Assembly (NCBI GenBank): GCA_964019135.1
Contig: OZ025249.1
Coordinates: forward strand, 2,356,001-2,420,000
Length of the DNA: 64,000 nucleotides
Direction: 5' to 3'
From: Arenicola marina
Lineage: Eukaryota; Annelida; Polychaeta; Arenicolidae
Shown: piece by piece, positions 15,401 through 31,300 of the stretch
How positions within the stretch are numbered: position 1 is the first letter of the stretch
Layout of the letters: each line of letters begins with the position of its first letter
Notes under the pieces: generated by a model
Databases searched by the model: none
The model's input: the letters and a program-made list of their open reading frames with translations, nothing else
Told to the model about the DNA's origin: nothing
Program-made: the position numbers and the translations under genes

Positions 15401-16995
15401 GCACATAGCCACCCTACCCCACCGCATATAGCCAGCCATCCCAACCGCACATAGCCCCCCCCCTACCCCGCCGCGCATAGCCCCCTACCCCACCGCACAT
15501 ACTCCCCCGCCCCCTACCCCACCGTACATAGCCACCTGACCCCACCGCACATAACAACCGTACCCCACTGCACATAGCCACCCTACCCCACCGCACATAG
15601 CCACCCTACCCCACCGCACATAGCCAGTCTACCCCACCGCACATATCCAGCCTACCCCACCACACATAGCCACCCTACCCCACTGCACATAGCCACCCTA
15701 CCCCACCGCATATAGCCACCCTACCCCACCACACATAGCCACCCTACCCCACCGCACATAGCCACCCTACCCCACCGCACATAGTCACCCTACCCTACTG
15801 CACATAGCCACCCTACCCCACCGCACATAGCCAGTCTACCCCACCGCACATATCCAGCCTACCCCACCACACATAGCCACCCTACCCCACTGCACATAGC
15901 CACCCTACCCCACCGCACATAGCCACCCTACCCCACCGCACATAGCCACCCTACCCCACCGCACATAGCCTGCCTACCCCACCGCACAAAGCCAGCCTAC
16001 CCCACCACACATTGCCACCCTACCCCACCGCACATATCCCGTCTACCCCACCGCACATAGCCACCCTACCCCACCGCACATAGCCAGCCTACCCCACCGC
16101 ACATAGCCACCCTACCCCACCGCACATAGCCACTCTACCCCACCGCACATAGCCAGTCTACCCCACCGCTCATAGCCAGCCTACCCCACCGCACATAGCC
16201 AGCCTACCCTACCGTACATAGCCAGCCTACCCTACCGTACATAGCCAGCCTACCCCACCGCACATAGCCACTCCACCCCACCGCACATAGCCACCCTACC
16301 CCCACCGCACATAGCCAGTCTACCCCACCGCACATAGCCAGCCTACCCCACCGCACATAGCCACCCTACCCCCACCGCACATAGCCAGTCTACCCTACCG
16401 CACATAGCCAGCCTACCCCACCGCACATAGCCACCCCACCCCACCGCACATAGCGACCCTACCCCCACCGCACATAACCAGTCTACCCCACCGCACATAG
16501 CCAGCCTACCCCACCGCACATAGCCAGCCTACCCTACCGTACATAGCCAGCCTACCCTGCCTTACATAGCTAGCCTACCCCACCGCACATAGCCCCCCCC
16601 TACCCCACCGCACATAGCCAGCCTACCCCACCGTACATAGCCACCTGACCCCACCGCACATAGCAACCCTACCCCACCGCACATAGCCACCTAGCCCACC
16701 GTACATAGCCAGTCTACCCCACTGCACATAGCCACCTGACCCCACCGCACATAGCCACCCTACCCCACCACACATAGCCACCCTACCCCACCGCACATAG
16801 CCACCCTACCCTACCGCACATAGCCACCCTACCCCACCGCACATAGCCAGCCCACCCCTCCGCACATAGTCCCCCCCTACCCCACCGCGCATAGCCCCCT
16901 ACCCCACCGCACATACCCCCCGGCCCCCTACCCCGCCGCACATAGCCACCCTACCCCACCGCACATAGCCACCCTACCCCACCGCATATAGCCAG
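12422..16995. repeat. Higher-order unit 3 (4,574 bp)
   Basis: This unit runs between CCATTCCAAC markers at 12422 and 16996, with CCATCCCAAC at 15436, 3,014 bp in. It has a single CCTATCCTACC marker near 12620, like unit 1. The 3.01-kb first part nearly matches unit 1 in length; the second part is shorter (1,560 bp against 1,654). Confidence 0.8.
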
Positions 16996-19900
16996 CCATT
17001 CCAACCGCACATAGCCCCCCCCCCTACCCCGCCGCGCATAGCCCCCTACCCCACCGCACATACTCCCCCGCCCCCTACCCCACCGCGCATAGCCCCCTAC
17101 CCCACCGCACATAGCCACCCTACCCCACAGCACATAGCCACCCTACCCCACCGCACATAGCCAGCCTACCCCACCGCACATAGCCACCCTATCCTACCAC
17201 ACATAGCGAGCCTACCCCACCGCACATAGCCAGTCTACCCCACCGTACATAGCCAGTCTACCCCACTGCACATAGCCACCCTACCCCACCGCACATAGCC
17301 ACCCTATCCTACCACACATAGCGAGCCTACCCCACCGCACATAGCCAGTCTACCCCACCGTACATAGCCAGTCTACCCCACTGCACATAGCCACCCTACC
17401 CCACCGCACATAGCCACCGTACCCCACCATACATAGCCAGTCTACCACACTGCACATAGCCACCTGACCCCACCGCACATAGCAACCCTACCGCACTGCA
17501 CATAGCCACCCTACCCCACCGTACATAGCCACCCTACCCCATCGCACATAGCCACCCTACCCCACCGTACATAGCCAGTCTACCCCACTGCACAAAGCCA
17601 CCCTACCCCACCGCACATAGCCACCCTACCCCACCATACATAGCCAGTCTACCCCACTGCACATAGCCACCCGACCCCACCGCACATAGCCACCCTACCC
17701 CATCGCACATAGCCACCCTACCCCACCGTACATAGCCAGTCTACCCCACTGCACATAGCCACCCTACCCCACCGCACATAGCCACCCTACCCCACCATAC
17801 ATAGCCAGTCTACCCCACTGCACATAGCCACCTGACCCCACCGCACATAGCCACCCTACCCCACTACACATAGCCACCCTACCCCACCGCACATAGCCAC
17901 CCTACCCCACCGCACATAGCCACCCTACCCCACCGCACAAAGCCCCCCCCCTACCCCACCGCGCATAGCCCCCTACCCCACCGCACATAGCCACCCTACC
18001 CCACCGCACATAGCCACCCTACCCCACCGCACATAGCCCGTCTACCCCACCGCACATAGCCAGTCTACCCCACCGCACATAGCCACTTGACCCCACCGCA
18101 CATAGCAACCCTACTCCACTGCCCATAGCCACCTGACCCCACCGCACATAGCCACCCTACCCCACTACACATAGCCACCCTACCCCACTACACATAGCCA
18201 CCCTACCCCACCGCACATAGCCACCCTACCCCACCGCACATAGCCACCCTACCCCACCGTACATAGCCAGTCTACCCCACTGCACATAGCCACTTGACCC
18301 CACCGCACATAGCAACCCTACCCCACTGCACATAGCCACCCTACCCCACCGCACATAGCCCCCCCTACCCCACAGCGCATAGCCCCCTACCCCACCGCAC
18401 ATAGCCACCCTACCCCACCGCACATAGCCACCCTACCCCACCGCACATAGCCAGCCTACCCCACCGCACATAGTCAGCCTACCCCACCGCACATAGCCAC
18501 ACTACCCCACCGCACATAGCCCGTCTACCCCACCGCACATAGCCAGCCTACCCCACCGTACATAGCCGCCTGACCCCACCGCACATAGCAACCGTACCCC
18601 ACTGCACATAGCCACCCTACCCCACCGCACATAGCCACCCTACCCCACCGCACATAGCCACCGTACCCCACCACACATAGCCACCCTACCCCACCGCACA
18701 TAGCCACCCTACCCCACCGCACATAGTCACCCTACCCTACTGCACATAGCCACCCTACCCCACCGCACATAGCCAGTCTACCCCACCGCACATATCCAGC
18801 CTACCCCACCACACATAGCCACCCTACCCCACTGCACATAGCCACCCTACCCCACCGCACATAGCCACCCTACCCCACCGCACATAGCCACCCTACCCCA
18901 CCGCACATAGCCTGCCTACCCCACCGCACAAAGCCAGCCTACCCCACCACACATTGCCACCCTACCCCACCGCACATATCCCGTCTACCCCACCGCACAT
19001 AGCCACCCTACCCCACCGCACATAGCCAGCCTACCCCACCGCACATAGCCAGTCTACCCCACCGCACATAGCCAGTCTACCCCACCGCACATAGCCACCC
19101 TACCCCACTACACATTGCCACCCTACCCCACCGCACATAGCCAGCCTACCCCATCGCACATAGCCACCCTACCCCACCACACATAGCCACCCTACCCCAC
19201 CGCACATAGCCACCCTACCCCACCGCACATAGCCAGTCTACCCCACCGCTCATAGCCAGCCTACCCCACCGCACATAGCCAGCCTACCCTACCGTACATA
19301 GCCAGCCTACCCTACCGTACATAGCCAGCCTACCCCACCGCACATAGCCACTCCACCCCACCGCACATAGCCACCCTACCCCCACCGCACATAGCCAGTC
19401 TACCCCACCGCACATAGCCAGCCTACCCCACCGCACATAGCCACCCTACCCCCACCGCACATAGCCAGTCTACCCTACCGCACATAGCCAGCCTACCCCA
19501 CCGCACATAGCCACCCCACCCCACCGCACATAGCCACCCTACCCCCACCGCACATAGCCAGTCTACCCCACCGCACATAGCCAGCCTACCCCACCGCACA
19601 TAGCCAGCCTACCCTACCGTACATAGCCACCCTACCCTACCTTACATAGCTAGCCTACCCCACCGCACATAGCCCCCCCCCCTACCCCACCGCACATAGC
19701 CAGCCTACCCCACCGTACATAGCCACCTGACCCCACCGCACATAGCAACCCTACCCCACCGCACATAGCCACCTAGCCCACCGTACATAGCCAGTCTACC
19801 CCACTGCACATAGCCACCTGACCCCACCGCACATAGCCACCCTACCCCACCACACATAGCCACCCTACCCCACCGCACATAGCCACCCTACCCTACCGCA

Positions 19901-21730
19901 CATAGCCACCCTACCCCACCGCACATAGCCAGCCCACCCCTCCGCACATAGTCCCCCCCTACCCCACCGCGCATAGCCCCCTACCCCACCGCACATACCC
20001 CCCGGCCCCCTACCCCGCCGCACATAGCCACCCTACCCCACCGCACATAGCCACCCTACCCCACCGCATATAGCCAGCCATCCCAACCGCACATAGCCCC
20101 CCCCCCTACCCCGCCGCGCATAGCCCCCTACCCCACCGCACATACTCCCCCGCCCCCTACCCCACCGTACATAGCCACCTGACCCCACCGCACATAACAA
20201 CCGTACCCCACTGCACATAGCCACCCTACCCCACCGCACATAGCCACCCTACCCCACCGCACATAGCCAGTCTACCCCACCGCACATATCCAGCCTACCC
20301 CACCACACATAGCCACCCTACCCCACTGCACATAGCCACCCTACCCCACCGCATATAGCCACCCTACCCCACCGCACATAGCCACCGTACCCCACCACAC
20401 TTAGCCACCCTACCCCACCGCACATAGCCAGCCTACCCCACCGCACATAGCCACCGTACCCCACCACACATAGCCACCCTACCCCACCGCACATAGCCAC
20501 CCTACCCCACCGCACATAGTCACCCTACCCTACTGCACATAGCCACCCTACCCCACCGCACATAGCCAGTCTACCCCACCGCACATATCCAGCCTACCCC
20601 ACCACACATAGCCACCCTACCCCACTGCACATAGCCACCCTACCCCACCGCACATAGCCACCCTACCCCACCGCACATAGCCACCCTACCCCACCGCACA
20701 TAGCCTGCCTACCCCACCGCACAAAGCCAGCCTACCCCACCACACATTGCCACCCTACCCCACCGCACATATCCCGTCTACCCCACCGCACATAGCCACC
20801 CTACCCCACCGCACATAGCCAGCCTACCCCACCGCACATAGCCACCCTACCCCACCGCACATAGCCACTCTACCCCACCGCACATAGCCAGTCTACCCCA
20901 CCGCTCATAGCCAGCCTACCCCACCGCACATAGCCAGCCTACCCTACCGTACATAGCCAGCCTACCCTACCGTACATAGCCAGCCTACCCCACCGCACAT
21001 AGCCACTCCACCCCACCGCACATAGCCACCCTACCCCCACCGCACATAGCCAGTCTACCCCACCGCACATAGCCAGCCTACCCCACCGCACATAGCCACC
21101 CTACCCCCACCGCACATAGCCAGTCTACCCTACCGCACATAGCCAGCCTACCCCACCGCACATAGCCACCCCACCCCACCGCACATAGCGACCCTACCCC
21201 CACCGCACATAGCCAGTCTACCCCACCGCACATAGCCAGCCTACCCCACCGCACATAGCCAGCCTACCCTACCGTACATAGCCAGCCTACCCTGCCTTAC
21301 ATAGCTAGCCTACCCCACCGCACATAGCCCCCCCCTACCCCACCGCACATAGCCAGCCTACCCCACCGTACATAGCCACCTGACCCCACCGCACATAGCA
21401 ACCCTACCCCACCGCACATAGCCACCTAGCCCACCGTACATAGCCAGTCTACCCCACTGCACATAGCCACCTGACCCCACCGCACATAGCCACCCTACCC
21501 CACCACACATAGCCACCCTACCCCACCGCACATAGCCACCCTACCCTACCGCACATAGCCACCCTACCCCACCGCACATAGCCAGCCCACCCCTCCGCAC
21601 ATAGTCCCCCCCTACCCCACCGCGCATAGCCCCCTACCCCACCGCACATACCCCCCGGCCCCCTACCCCGCCGCACATAGCCACCCTACCCCACCGCACA
21701 TAGCCACCCTACCCCACCGCATATAGCCAG
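16996..21730. repeat. Higher-order unit 4 (4,735 bp)
   Basis: This unit runs between CCATTCCAAC markers at 16996 and 21731, with CCATCCCAAC at 20078. It carries the doubled CCTATCCTACC marker (about 17190 and 17305) and an ACAGCACATAG variant monomer near 17127. Both are shared with the units beginning at 8558, 21731 and 26443, which marks a second subtype. Confidence 0.8.
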
Positions 21731-24700
21731 CCATTCCAACCGCACATAGCCCCCCCCCTACCCCGCCGCGCATAGCCCCCTACCCCACCGCACATACTCC
21801 CCCGCCCCCTACCCCACCGCGCATAGCCCCCTACCCCACCGCACATAGCCACCCTACCCCACAGCACATAGCCACCCTACCCCACCGCACATAGCCAGCC
21901 TACCCCACCGCACATAGCCACCCTATCCTACCACACATAGCGAGCCTACCCCACCGCACATAGCCAGTCTACCCCACCGTACATAGCCAGTCTACCCCAC
22001 TGCACATAGCCACCCTACCCCACCGCACATAGCCACCCTATCCTACCACACATAGCGAGCCTACCCCACCGCACATAGCCAGTCTACCCCACCGTACATA
22101 GCCAGTCTACCCCACTGCACATAGCCACCCTACCCCACCGCACATAGCCACCGTACCCCACCATACATAGCCAGTCTACCACACTGCACATAGCCACCTG
22201 ACCCCACCGCACATAGCAACCCTACCGCACTGCACATAGCCACCCTACCCCACCGTACATAGCCACCCTACCCCATCGCACATAGCCACCCTACCCCACC
22301 GTACATAGCCAGTCTACCCCACTGCACAAAGCCACCCTACCCCACCGCACATAGCCACCCTACCCCACCATACATAGCCAGTCTACCCCACTGCACATAG
22401 CCACCCGACCCCACCGCACATAGCCACCCTACCCCATCGCACATAGCCACCCTACCCCACCGTACATAGCCAGTCTACCCCACTGCACATAGCCACCCTA
22501 CCCCACCGCACATAGCCACCCTACCCCACCATACATAGCCAGTCTACCCCACTGCACATAGCCACCTGACCCCACCGCACATAGCCACCCTACCCCACTA
22601 CACATAGCCACCCTACCCCACCGCACATAGCCACCCTACCCCACCGCACATAGCCACCCTACCCCACCGCACAAAGCCCCCCCCCCTACCCCACCGCGCA
22701 TAGCCCCCTACCCCACCGCACATAGCCACCCTACCCCACCGCACATAGCCACCCTACCCCACCGCACATAGCCCGTCTACCCCACCGCACATAGCCAGTC
22801 TACCCCACCGCACATAGCCACTTGACCCCACCGCACATAGCAACCCTACTCCACTGCCCATAGCCACCTGACCCCACCGCACATAGCCACCCTACCCCAC
22901 TACACATAGCCACCCTACCCCACCGCACATAGTCAGCCTACCCCACCGCACATAGCCACACTACCCCACCGCACATAGCCCGTCTACCCCACCGCACATA
23001 GCCAGCCTACCCCACCGTACATAGCCGCCTGACCCCACCGCACATAGCAACCGTACCCCACTGCACATAGCCACCCTACCCCACCGCACATAGCCACCCT
23101 ACCCCACCGCACATAGCCAGTCTACCCCACCGCACATATCCAGCCTACCCCACCACACATAGCCACCCTACCCCACTGCACATAGCCACCCTACCCCACC
23201 GCATGTAGCCGCCCTACCCCACCGCACATAGCCACCGTACCCCACCACACATAGCCACCCTACCCCACCGCACATAGCCAGCCTACCCCACCGCACATAG
23301 CCACCGTACCCCACCACACTTAGCCACCCTACCCCACCGCACATAGCCAGCCTACCCCACCGCACATAGCCACCGTACCCCACCACACATAGCCACCCTA
23401 CCCCACCGCACATAGCCACCCTACCCCACCGCACATAGTCACCCTACCCTACTGCACATAGCCACCCTACCCCACCGCACATAGCCAGTCTACCCCACCG
23501 CACATATCCAGCCTACCCCACCACACATAGCCACCCTACCCCACTGCACATAGCCACCCTACCCCACCGCACATAGCCACCCTACCCCACCGCACATAGC
23601 CACCCTACCCCACCGCACATAGCCTGCCTACCCCACCGCACAAAGCCAGCCTACCCCACCACACATTGCCACCCTACCCCACCGCACATATCCCGTCTAC
23701 CCCACCGCACATAGCCACCCTACCCCACCGCACATAGCCAGCCTACCCCACCGCACATAGCCAGTCTACCCCACCGCACATAGCCAGTCTACCCCACCGC
23801 ACATAGCCACCCTACCCCACTACACATTGCCACCCTACCCCACCGCACATAGCCAGCCTACCCCATCGCACATAGCCACCCTACCCCACCACACATAGCC
23901 ACCCTACCCCACCGCACATAGCCACCCTACCCCACCGCACATAGCCAGTCTACCCCACCGCTCATAGCCAGCCTACCCCACCGCACATAGCCAGCCTACC
24001 CTACCGTACATAGCCAGCCTACCCTACCGTACATAGCCAGCCTACCCCACCGCACATAGCCACTCCACCCCACCGCACATAGCCACCCTACCCCCACCGC
24101 ACATAGCCAGTCTACCCCACCGCACATAGCCAGCCTACCCCACCGCACATAGCCACCCTACCCCCACCGCACATAGCCAGTCTACCCTACCGCACATAGC
24201 CAGCCTACCCCACCGCACATAGCCACCCCACCCCACCGCACATAGCCACCCTACCCCCACCGCACATAGCCAGTCTACCCCACCGCACATAGCCAGCCTA
24301 CCCCACCGCACATAGCCAGCCTACCCTACCGTACATAGCCACCCTACCCTACCTTACATAGCTAGCCTACCCCACCGCACATAGCCCCCCCCCCTACCCC
24401 ACCGCACATAGCCAGCCTACCCCACCGTACATAGCCACCTGACCCCACCGCACATAGCAACCCTACCCCACCGCACATAGCCACCTAGCCCACCGTACAT
24501 AGCCAGTCTACCCCACTGCACATAGCCACCTGACCCCACCGCACATAGCCACCCTACCCCACCACACATAGCCACCCTACCCCACCGCACATAGCCACCC
24601 TACCCTACCGCACATAGCCACCCTACCCCACCGCACATAGCCAGCCCACCCCTCCGCACATAGTCCCCCCCTACCCCACCGCGCATAGCCCCCTACCCCA

Positions 24701-26442
24701 CCGCACATACCCCCCGGCCCCCTACCCCGCCGCACATAGCCACCCTACCCCACCGCACATAGCCACCCTACCCCACCGCATATAGCCAGCCATCCCAACC
24801 GCACATAGCCCCCCCCCCTACCCCGCCGCGCATAGCCCCCTACCCCACCGCACATACTCCCCCGCCCCCTACCCCACCGTACATAGCCACCTGACCCCAC
24901 CGCACATAACAACCGTACCCCACTGCACATAGCCACCCTACCCCACCGCACATAGCCACCCTACCCCACCGCACATAGCCAGTCTACCCCACCGCACATA
25001 TCCAGCCTACCCCACCACACATAGCCACCCTACCCCACTGCACATAGCCACCCTACCCCACCGCATATAGCCACCCTACCCCACCGCACATAGCCACCGT
25101 ACCCCACCACACTTAGCCACCCTACCCCACCGCACATAGCCAGCCTACCCCACCGCACATAGCCACCGTACCCCACCACACATAGCCACCCTACCCCACC
25201 GCACATAGCCACCCTACCCCACCGCACATAGTCACCCTACCCTACTGCACATAGCCACCCTACCCCACCGCACATAGCCAGTCTACCCCACCGCACATAT
25301 CCAGCCTACCCCACCACACATAGCCACCCTACCCCACTGCACATAGCCACCCTACCCCACCGCACATAGCCACCCTACCCCACCGCACATAGCCACCCTA
25401 CCCCACCGCACATAGCCTGCCTACCCCACCGCACAAAGCCAGCCTACCCCACCACACATTGCCACCCTACCCCACCGCACATATCCCGTCTACCCCACCG
25501 CACATAGCCACCCTACCCCACCGCACATAGCCAGCCTACCCCACCGCACATAGCCACCCTACCCCACCGCACATAGCCACTCTACCCCACCGCACATAGC
25601 CAGTCTACCCCACCGCTCATAGCCAGCCTACCCCACCGCACATAGCCAGCCTACCCTACCGTACATAGCCAGCCTACCCTACCGTACATAGCCAGCCTAC
25701 CCCACCGCACATAGCCACTCCACCCCACCGCACATAGCCACCCTACCCCCACCGCACATAGCCAGTCTACCCCACCGCACATAGCCAGCCTACCCCACCG
25801 CACATAGCCACCCTACCCCCACCGCACATAGCCAGTCTACCCTACCGCACATAGCCAGCCTACCCCACCGCACATAGCCACCCCACCCCACCGCACATAG
25901 CGACCCTACCCCCACCGCACATAGCCAGTCTACCCCACCGCACATAGCCAGCCTACCCCACCGCACATAGCCAGCCTACCCTACCGTACATAGCCAGCCT
26001 ACCCTGCCTTACATAGCTAGCCTACCCCACCGCACATAGCCCCCCCCTACCCCACCGCACATAGCCAGCCTACCCCACCGTACATAGCCACCTGACCCCA
26101 CCGCACATAGCAACCCTACCCCACCGCACATAGCCACCTAGCCCACCGTACATAGCCAGTCTACCCCACTGCACATAGCCACCTGACCCCACCGCACATA
26201 GCCACCCTACCCCACCACACATAGCCACCCTACCCCACCGCACATAGCCACCCTACCCTACCGCACATAGCCACCCTACCCCACCGCACATAGCCAGCCC
26301 ACCCCTCCGCACATAGTCCCCCCCTACCCCACCGCGCATAGCCCCCTACCCCACCGCACATACCCCCCGGCCCCCTACCCCGCCGCACATAGCCACCCTA
26401 CCCCACCGCACATAGCCACCCTACCCCACCGCATATAGCCAG
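21731..26442. repeat. Higher-order unit 5 (4,712 bp)
   Basis: This unit runs between CCATTCCAAC markers at 21731 and 26443, with CCATCCCAAC at 24790. It reads almost the same as unit 4 monomer by monomer, including the doubled CCTATCCTACC marker and the ACAGCACATAG variant. The 23-bp length difference from unit 4 equals one monomer. Confidence 0.8.
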
Positions 26443-29400
26443 CCATTCCAACCGCACATAGCCCCCCCCCCTACCCCGCCGCGCATAGCCCCCTACCCCA
26501 CCGCACATACTCCCCCGCCCCCTACCCCACCGCGCATAGCCCCCTACCCCACCGCACATAGCCACCCTACCCCACAGCACATAGCCACCCTACCCCACCG
26601 CACATAGCCAGCCTACCCCACCGCACATAGCCACCCTATCCTACCACACATAGCGAGCCTACCCCACCGCACATAGCCAGTCTACCCCACCGTACATAGC
26701 CAGTCTACCCCACTGCACATAGCCACCCTACCCCACCGCACATAGCCACCCTATCCTACCACACATAGCGAGCCTACCCCACCGCACATAGCCAGTCTAC
26801 CCCACCGTACATAGCCAGTCTACCCCACTGCACATAGCCACCCTACCCCACCGCACATAGCCACCGTACCCCACCATACATAGCCAGTCTACCACACTGC
26901 ACATAGCCACCTGACCCCACCGCACATAGCAACCCTACCGCACTGCACATAGCCACCCTACCCCACCGTACATAGCCACCCTACCCCATCGCACATAGCC
27001 ACCCTACCCCACCGTACATAGCCAGTCTACCCCACTGCACAAAGCCACCCTACCCCACCGCACATAGCCACCCTACCCCACCATACATAGCCAGTCTACC
27101 CCACTGCACATAGCCACCCGACCCCACCGCACATAGCCACCCTACCCCACTACACATAGCCACCCTACCCCACCGCACATAGCCACCCTACCCCACCGCA
27201 CATAGCCACCCTACCCCACCGCACAAAGCCCCCCCCCCTACCCCACCGCGCATAGCCCCCTACCCCACCGCACATAGCCACCCTACCCCACCGCACATAG
27301 CCACCCTACCCCACCGCACATAGCCCGTCTACCCCACCGCACATAGCCAGTCTACCCCACCGCACATAGCCACTTGACCCCACCGCACATAGCAACCCTA
27401 CTCCACTGCCCATAGCCACCTGACCCCACCGCACATAGCCACCCTACCCCACTACACATAGCCACCCTACCCCACTACACATAGCCACCCTACCCCACCG
27501 CACATAGCCACCCTACCCCACCGCACATAGCCACCCTACCCCACCGTACATAGCCAGTCTACCCCACTGCACATAGCCACTTGACCCCACCGCACATAGC
27601 AACCCTACCCCACTGCACATAGCCACCCTACCCCACCGCACATAGCCCCCCCTACCCCACAGCGCATAGCCCCCTACCCCACCGCACATAGCCACCCTAC
27701 CCCACCGCACATAGCCACCCTACCCCACCGCACATAGCCAGCCTACCCCACCGCACATAGTCAGCCTACCCCACCGCACATAGCCACACTACCCCACCGC
27801 ACATAGCCCGTCTACCCCACCGCACATAGCCAGCCTACCCCACCGTACATAGCCGCCTGACCCCACCGCACATAGCAACCGTACCCCACTGCACATAGCC
27901 ACCCTACCCCACCGCACATAGCCACCCTACCCCACCGCACATAGCCAGTCTACCCCACCGCACATATCCAGCCTACCCCACCACACATAGCCACCCTACC
28001 CCACTGCACATAGCCACCCTACCCCACCGCATGTAGCCGCCCTACCCCACCGCACATAGCCACCGTACCCCACCACACATAGCCACCCTACCCCACCGCA
28101 CATAGCCAGCCTACCCCACCGCACATAGCCACCGTACCCCACCACACTTAGCCACCCTACCCCACCGCACATAGCCAGCCTACCCCACCGCACATAGCCA
28201 CCGTACCCCACCACACATAGCCACCCTACCCCACCGCACATAGCCACCCTACCCCACCGCACATAGTCACCCTACCCTACTGCACATAGCCACCCTACCC
28301 CACCGCACATAGCCAGTCTACCCCACCGCACATATCCAGCCTACCCCACCACACATAGCCACCCTACCCCACTGCACATAGCCACCCTACCCCACCGCAC
28401 ATAGCCACCCTACCCCACCGCACATAGCCACCCTACCCCACCGCACATAGCCTGCCTACCCCACCGCACAAAGCCAGCCTACCCCACCACACATTGCCAC
28501 CCTACCCCACCGCACATATCCCGTCTACCCCACCGCACATAGCCACCCTACCCCACCGCACATAGCCAGCCTACCCCACCGCACATAGCCAGTCTACCCC
28601 ACCGCACATAGCCAGTCTACCCCACCGCACATAGCCACCCTAGCCCACTACACATTGCCACCCTACCCCACCGCACATAGCCAGCCTACCCCATCGCACA
28701 TAGCCACCCTACCCCACCACACATAGCCACCCTACCCCACCGCACATAGCCACCCTACCCCACCGCACATAGCCAGTCTACCCCACCGCTCATAGCCAGC
28801 CTACCCCACCGCACATAGCCAGCCTACCCTACCGTACATAGCCAGCCTACCCTACCGTACATAGCCAGCCTACCCCACCGCACATAGCCACTCCACCCCA
28901 CCGCACATAGCCACCCTACCCCCACCGCACATAGCCAGTCTACCCCACCGCACATAGCCAGCCTACCCCACCGCACATAGCCACCCTACCCCCACCGCAC
29001 ATAGCCAGTCTACCCTACCGCACATAGCCAGCCTACCCCACCGCACATAGCCACCCCACCCCACCGCACATAGCCACCCTACCCCCACCGCACATAGCCA
29101 GTCTACCCCACCGCACATAGCCAGCCTACCCCACCGCACATAGCCAGCCTACCCTACCGTACATAGCCACCCTACCCTACCTTACATAGCTAGCCTACCC
29201 CACCGCACATAGCCCCCCCCCTACCCCACCGCACATAGCCAGCCTACCCCACCGTACATAGCCACCTGACCCCACCGCACATAGCAACCCTACCCCACCG
29301 CACATAGCCACCTAGCCCACCGTACATAGCCAGTCTACCCCACTGCACATAGCCACCTGACCCCACCGCACATAGCCACCCTACCCCACCACACATAGCC

Positions 29401-31300
29401 ACCCTACCCCACCGCACATAGCCACCCTACCCTACCGCACATAGCCACCCTACCCCACCGCACATAGCCAGCCCACCCCTCCGCACATAGTCCCCCCCTA
29501 CCCCACCGCGCATAGCCCCCTACCCCACCGCACATACCCCCCGGCCCCCTACCCCGCCGCACATAGCCACCCTACCCCACCGCACATAGCCACCCTACCC
29601 CACCGCATATAGCCAGCCATCCCAACCGCACATAGCCCCCCCCCCCCTACCCCGCCGCGCATAGCCCCCTACCCCACCGCACATACTCCCCCGCCCCCTA
29701 CCCCACCGCGCATAGCCCCCTACCCCACCGCACATAGCCACCCTACCCCACCGCACATAGCCACCCTACCCCACCGCACATAGCCAGCCTACCCCACCGC
29801 ACATAGCCACCCTATCCTACCACACATAGCGAGCCTACCCCACCGCACATAGCCAGTCTACCCCACCGTACATAGCCAGTCTACCACACTGCACATAGCC
29901 ACCTGACCCCACCGCACATAGCAACCCTACCGCACTGCACATAGCCACCCTACCCCACCGTACATAGCCACCCTACCCCATCGCACATAGCCACCCTACC
30001 CCACCGTACATAGCCAGTCTACCCCACTGCACAAAGCCACCCTACCCCACCGCACATAGCCACCCTACCCCACCATACATAGCCAGTCTACCCCACTGCA
30101 CATAGCCACCTGACCCCACCGCACATAGCCACCCTACCCCATCGCACATAGCCACCCTACCCCACCGTACATAGCCAGTCTACCCCACTGCACATAGCCA
30201 CCCTACCCCACCGCACATAGCCACCCTACCCCACCATACATAGCCAGTCTACCCCACTGCACATAGCCACCTGACCCCACCGCACATAGCCACCCTACCC
30301 CACTACACATAGCCACCCTACCCCACCGCACATAGCCACCCTACCCCACCGCACATAGCCACCCTACCCCACCGCACAAAGCCCCCCCATCCTACCCCAC
30401 CGCGCATAGCCCCCTACCCCACCGCACATAGCCACCCTACCCCACCGCACATAGCCACCCTACCCCACCGCACATAGCCCGTCTACCCCACCGCACATAG
30501 CCAGTCTACCCCACCGCACATAGCCACTTGACCCCACCGCACATAGCAACCCTACTCCACTGCCCATAGCCACCTGACCCCACCGCACATAGCCACCCTA
30601 CCCCACTACACATAGCCACCCTACCCCACTACACATAGCCACCCTACCCCACCGCACATAGCCACCCTACCCCACCGCACATAGCCACCCTACCCCACCG
30701 TACATAGCCAGTCTACCCCACTGCACATAGCCACTTGACCCCACCGCACATAGCAACCCTACCCCACTGCACATAGCCACCCTACCCCACCGCACATAGC
30801 CCCCCCCTACCCCACAGCGCATAGCCCCCTACCCCACCGCACATAGCCACCCTACCCCACCGCACATAGCCACCCTACCCCACCGCACATAGCCAGCCTA
30901 CCCCACCGCACATAGTCAGCCTACCCCACCGCACATAGCCACACTACCCCACCGCACATAGCCCGTCTACCCCACCGCACATAGCCAGCCTACCCCACCG
31001 TACATAGCCGCCTGACCCCACCGCACATAGCAACCGTACCCCACTGCACATAGCCACCCTACCCCACCGCACATAGCCACCCTACCCCACCGCACATAGC
31101 CAGTCTACCCCACCGCACATATCCAGCCTACCCCACCACACATAGCCACCCTACCCCACTGCACATAGCCACCCTACCCCACCGCATGTAGCCGCCCTAC
31201 CCCACCGCACATAGCCACCGTACCCCACCACACATAGCCACCCTACCCCACCGCACATAGCCAGCCTACCCCACCGCACATAGCCACCCTACCCCACCGC
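26443..31300. repeat. Higher-order unit 6, last unit before the array edge
   Basis: This unit starts at CCATTCCAAC at 26443, with CCATCCCAAC at 29617 (3,174 bp in). It can be followed to about 31300, after which monomers become near-uniform. The second half has a single CCTATCCTACC marker near 29815, unlike the first half, so the unit joins the two subtypes. The right boundary is approximate. Confidence 0.6.

Noticed and set aside
2471-28262. Repeated minus-strand frames of 60-88 codons (MRWGRVAMCGGVG type) in the 23-bp satellite
   Set aside because: They arise where satellite variants lose the TAG of GGGGTAGGG; the frame shifts with each 23-bp unit and no start, splice or domain signal exists.
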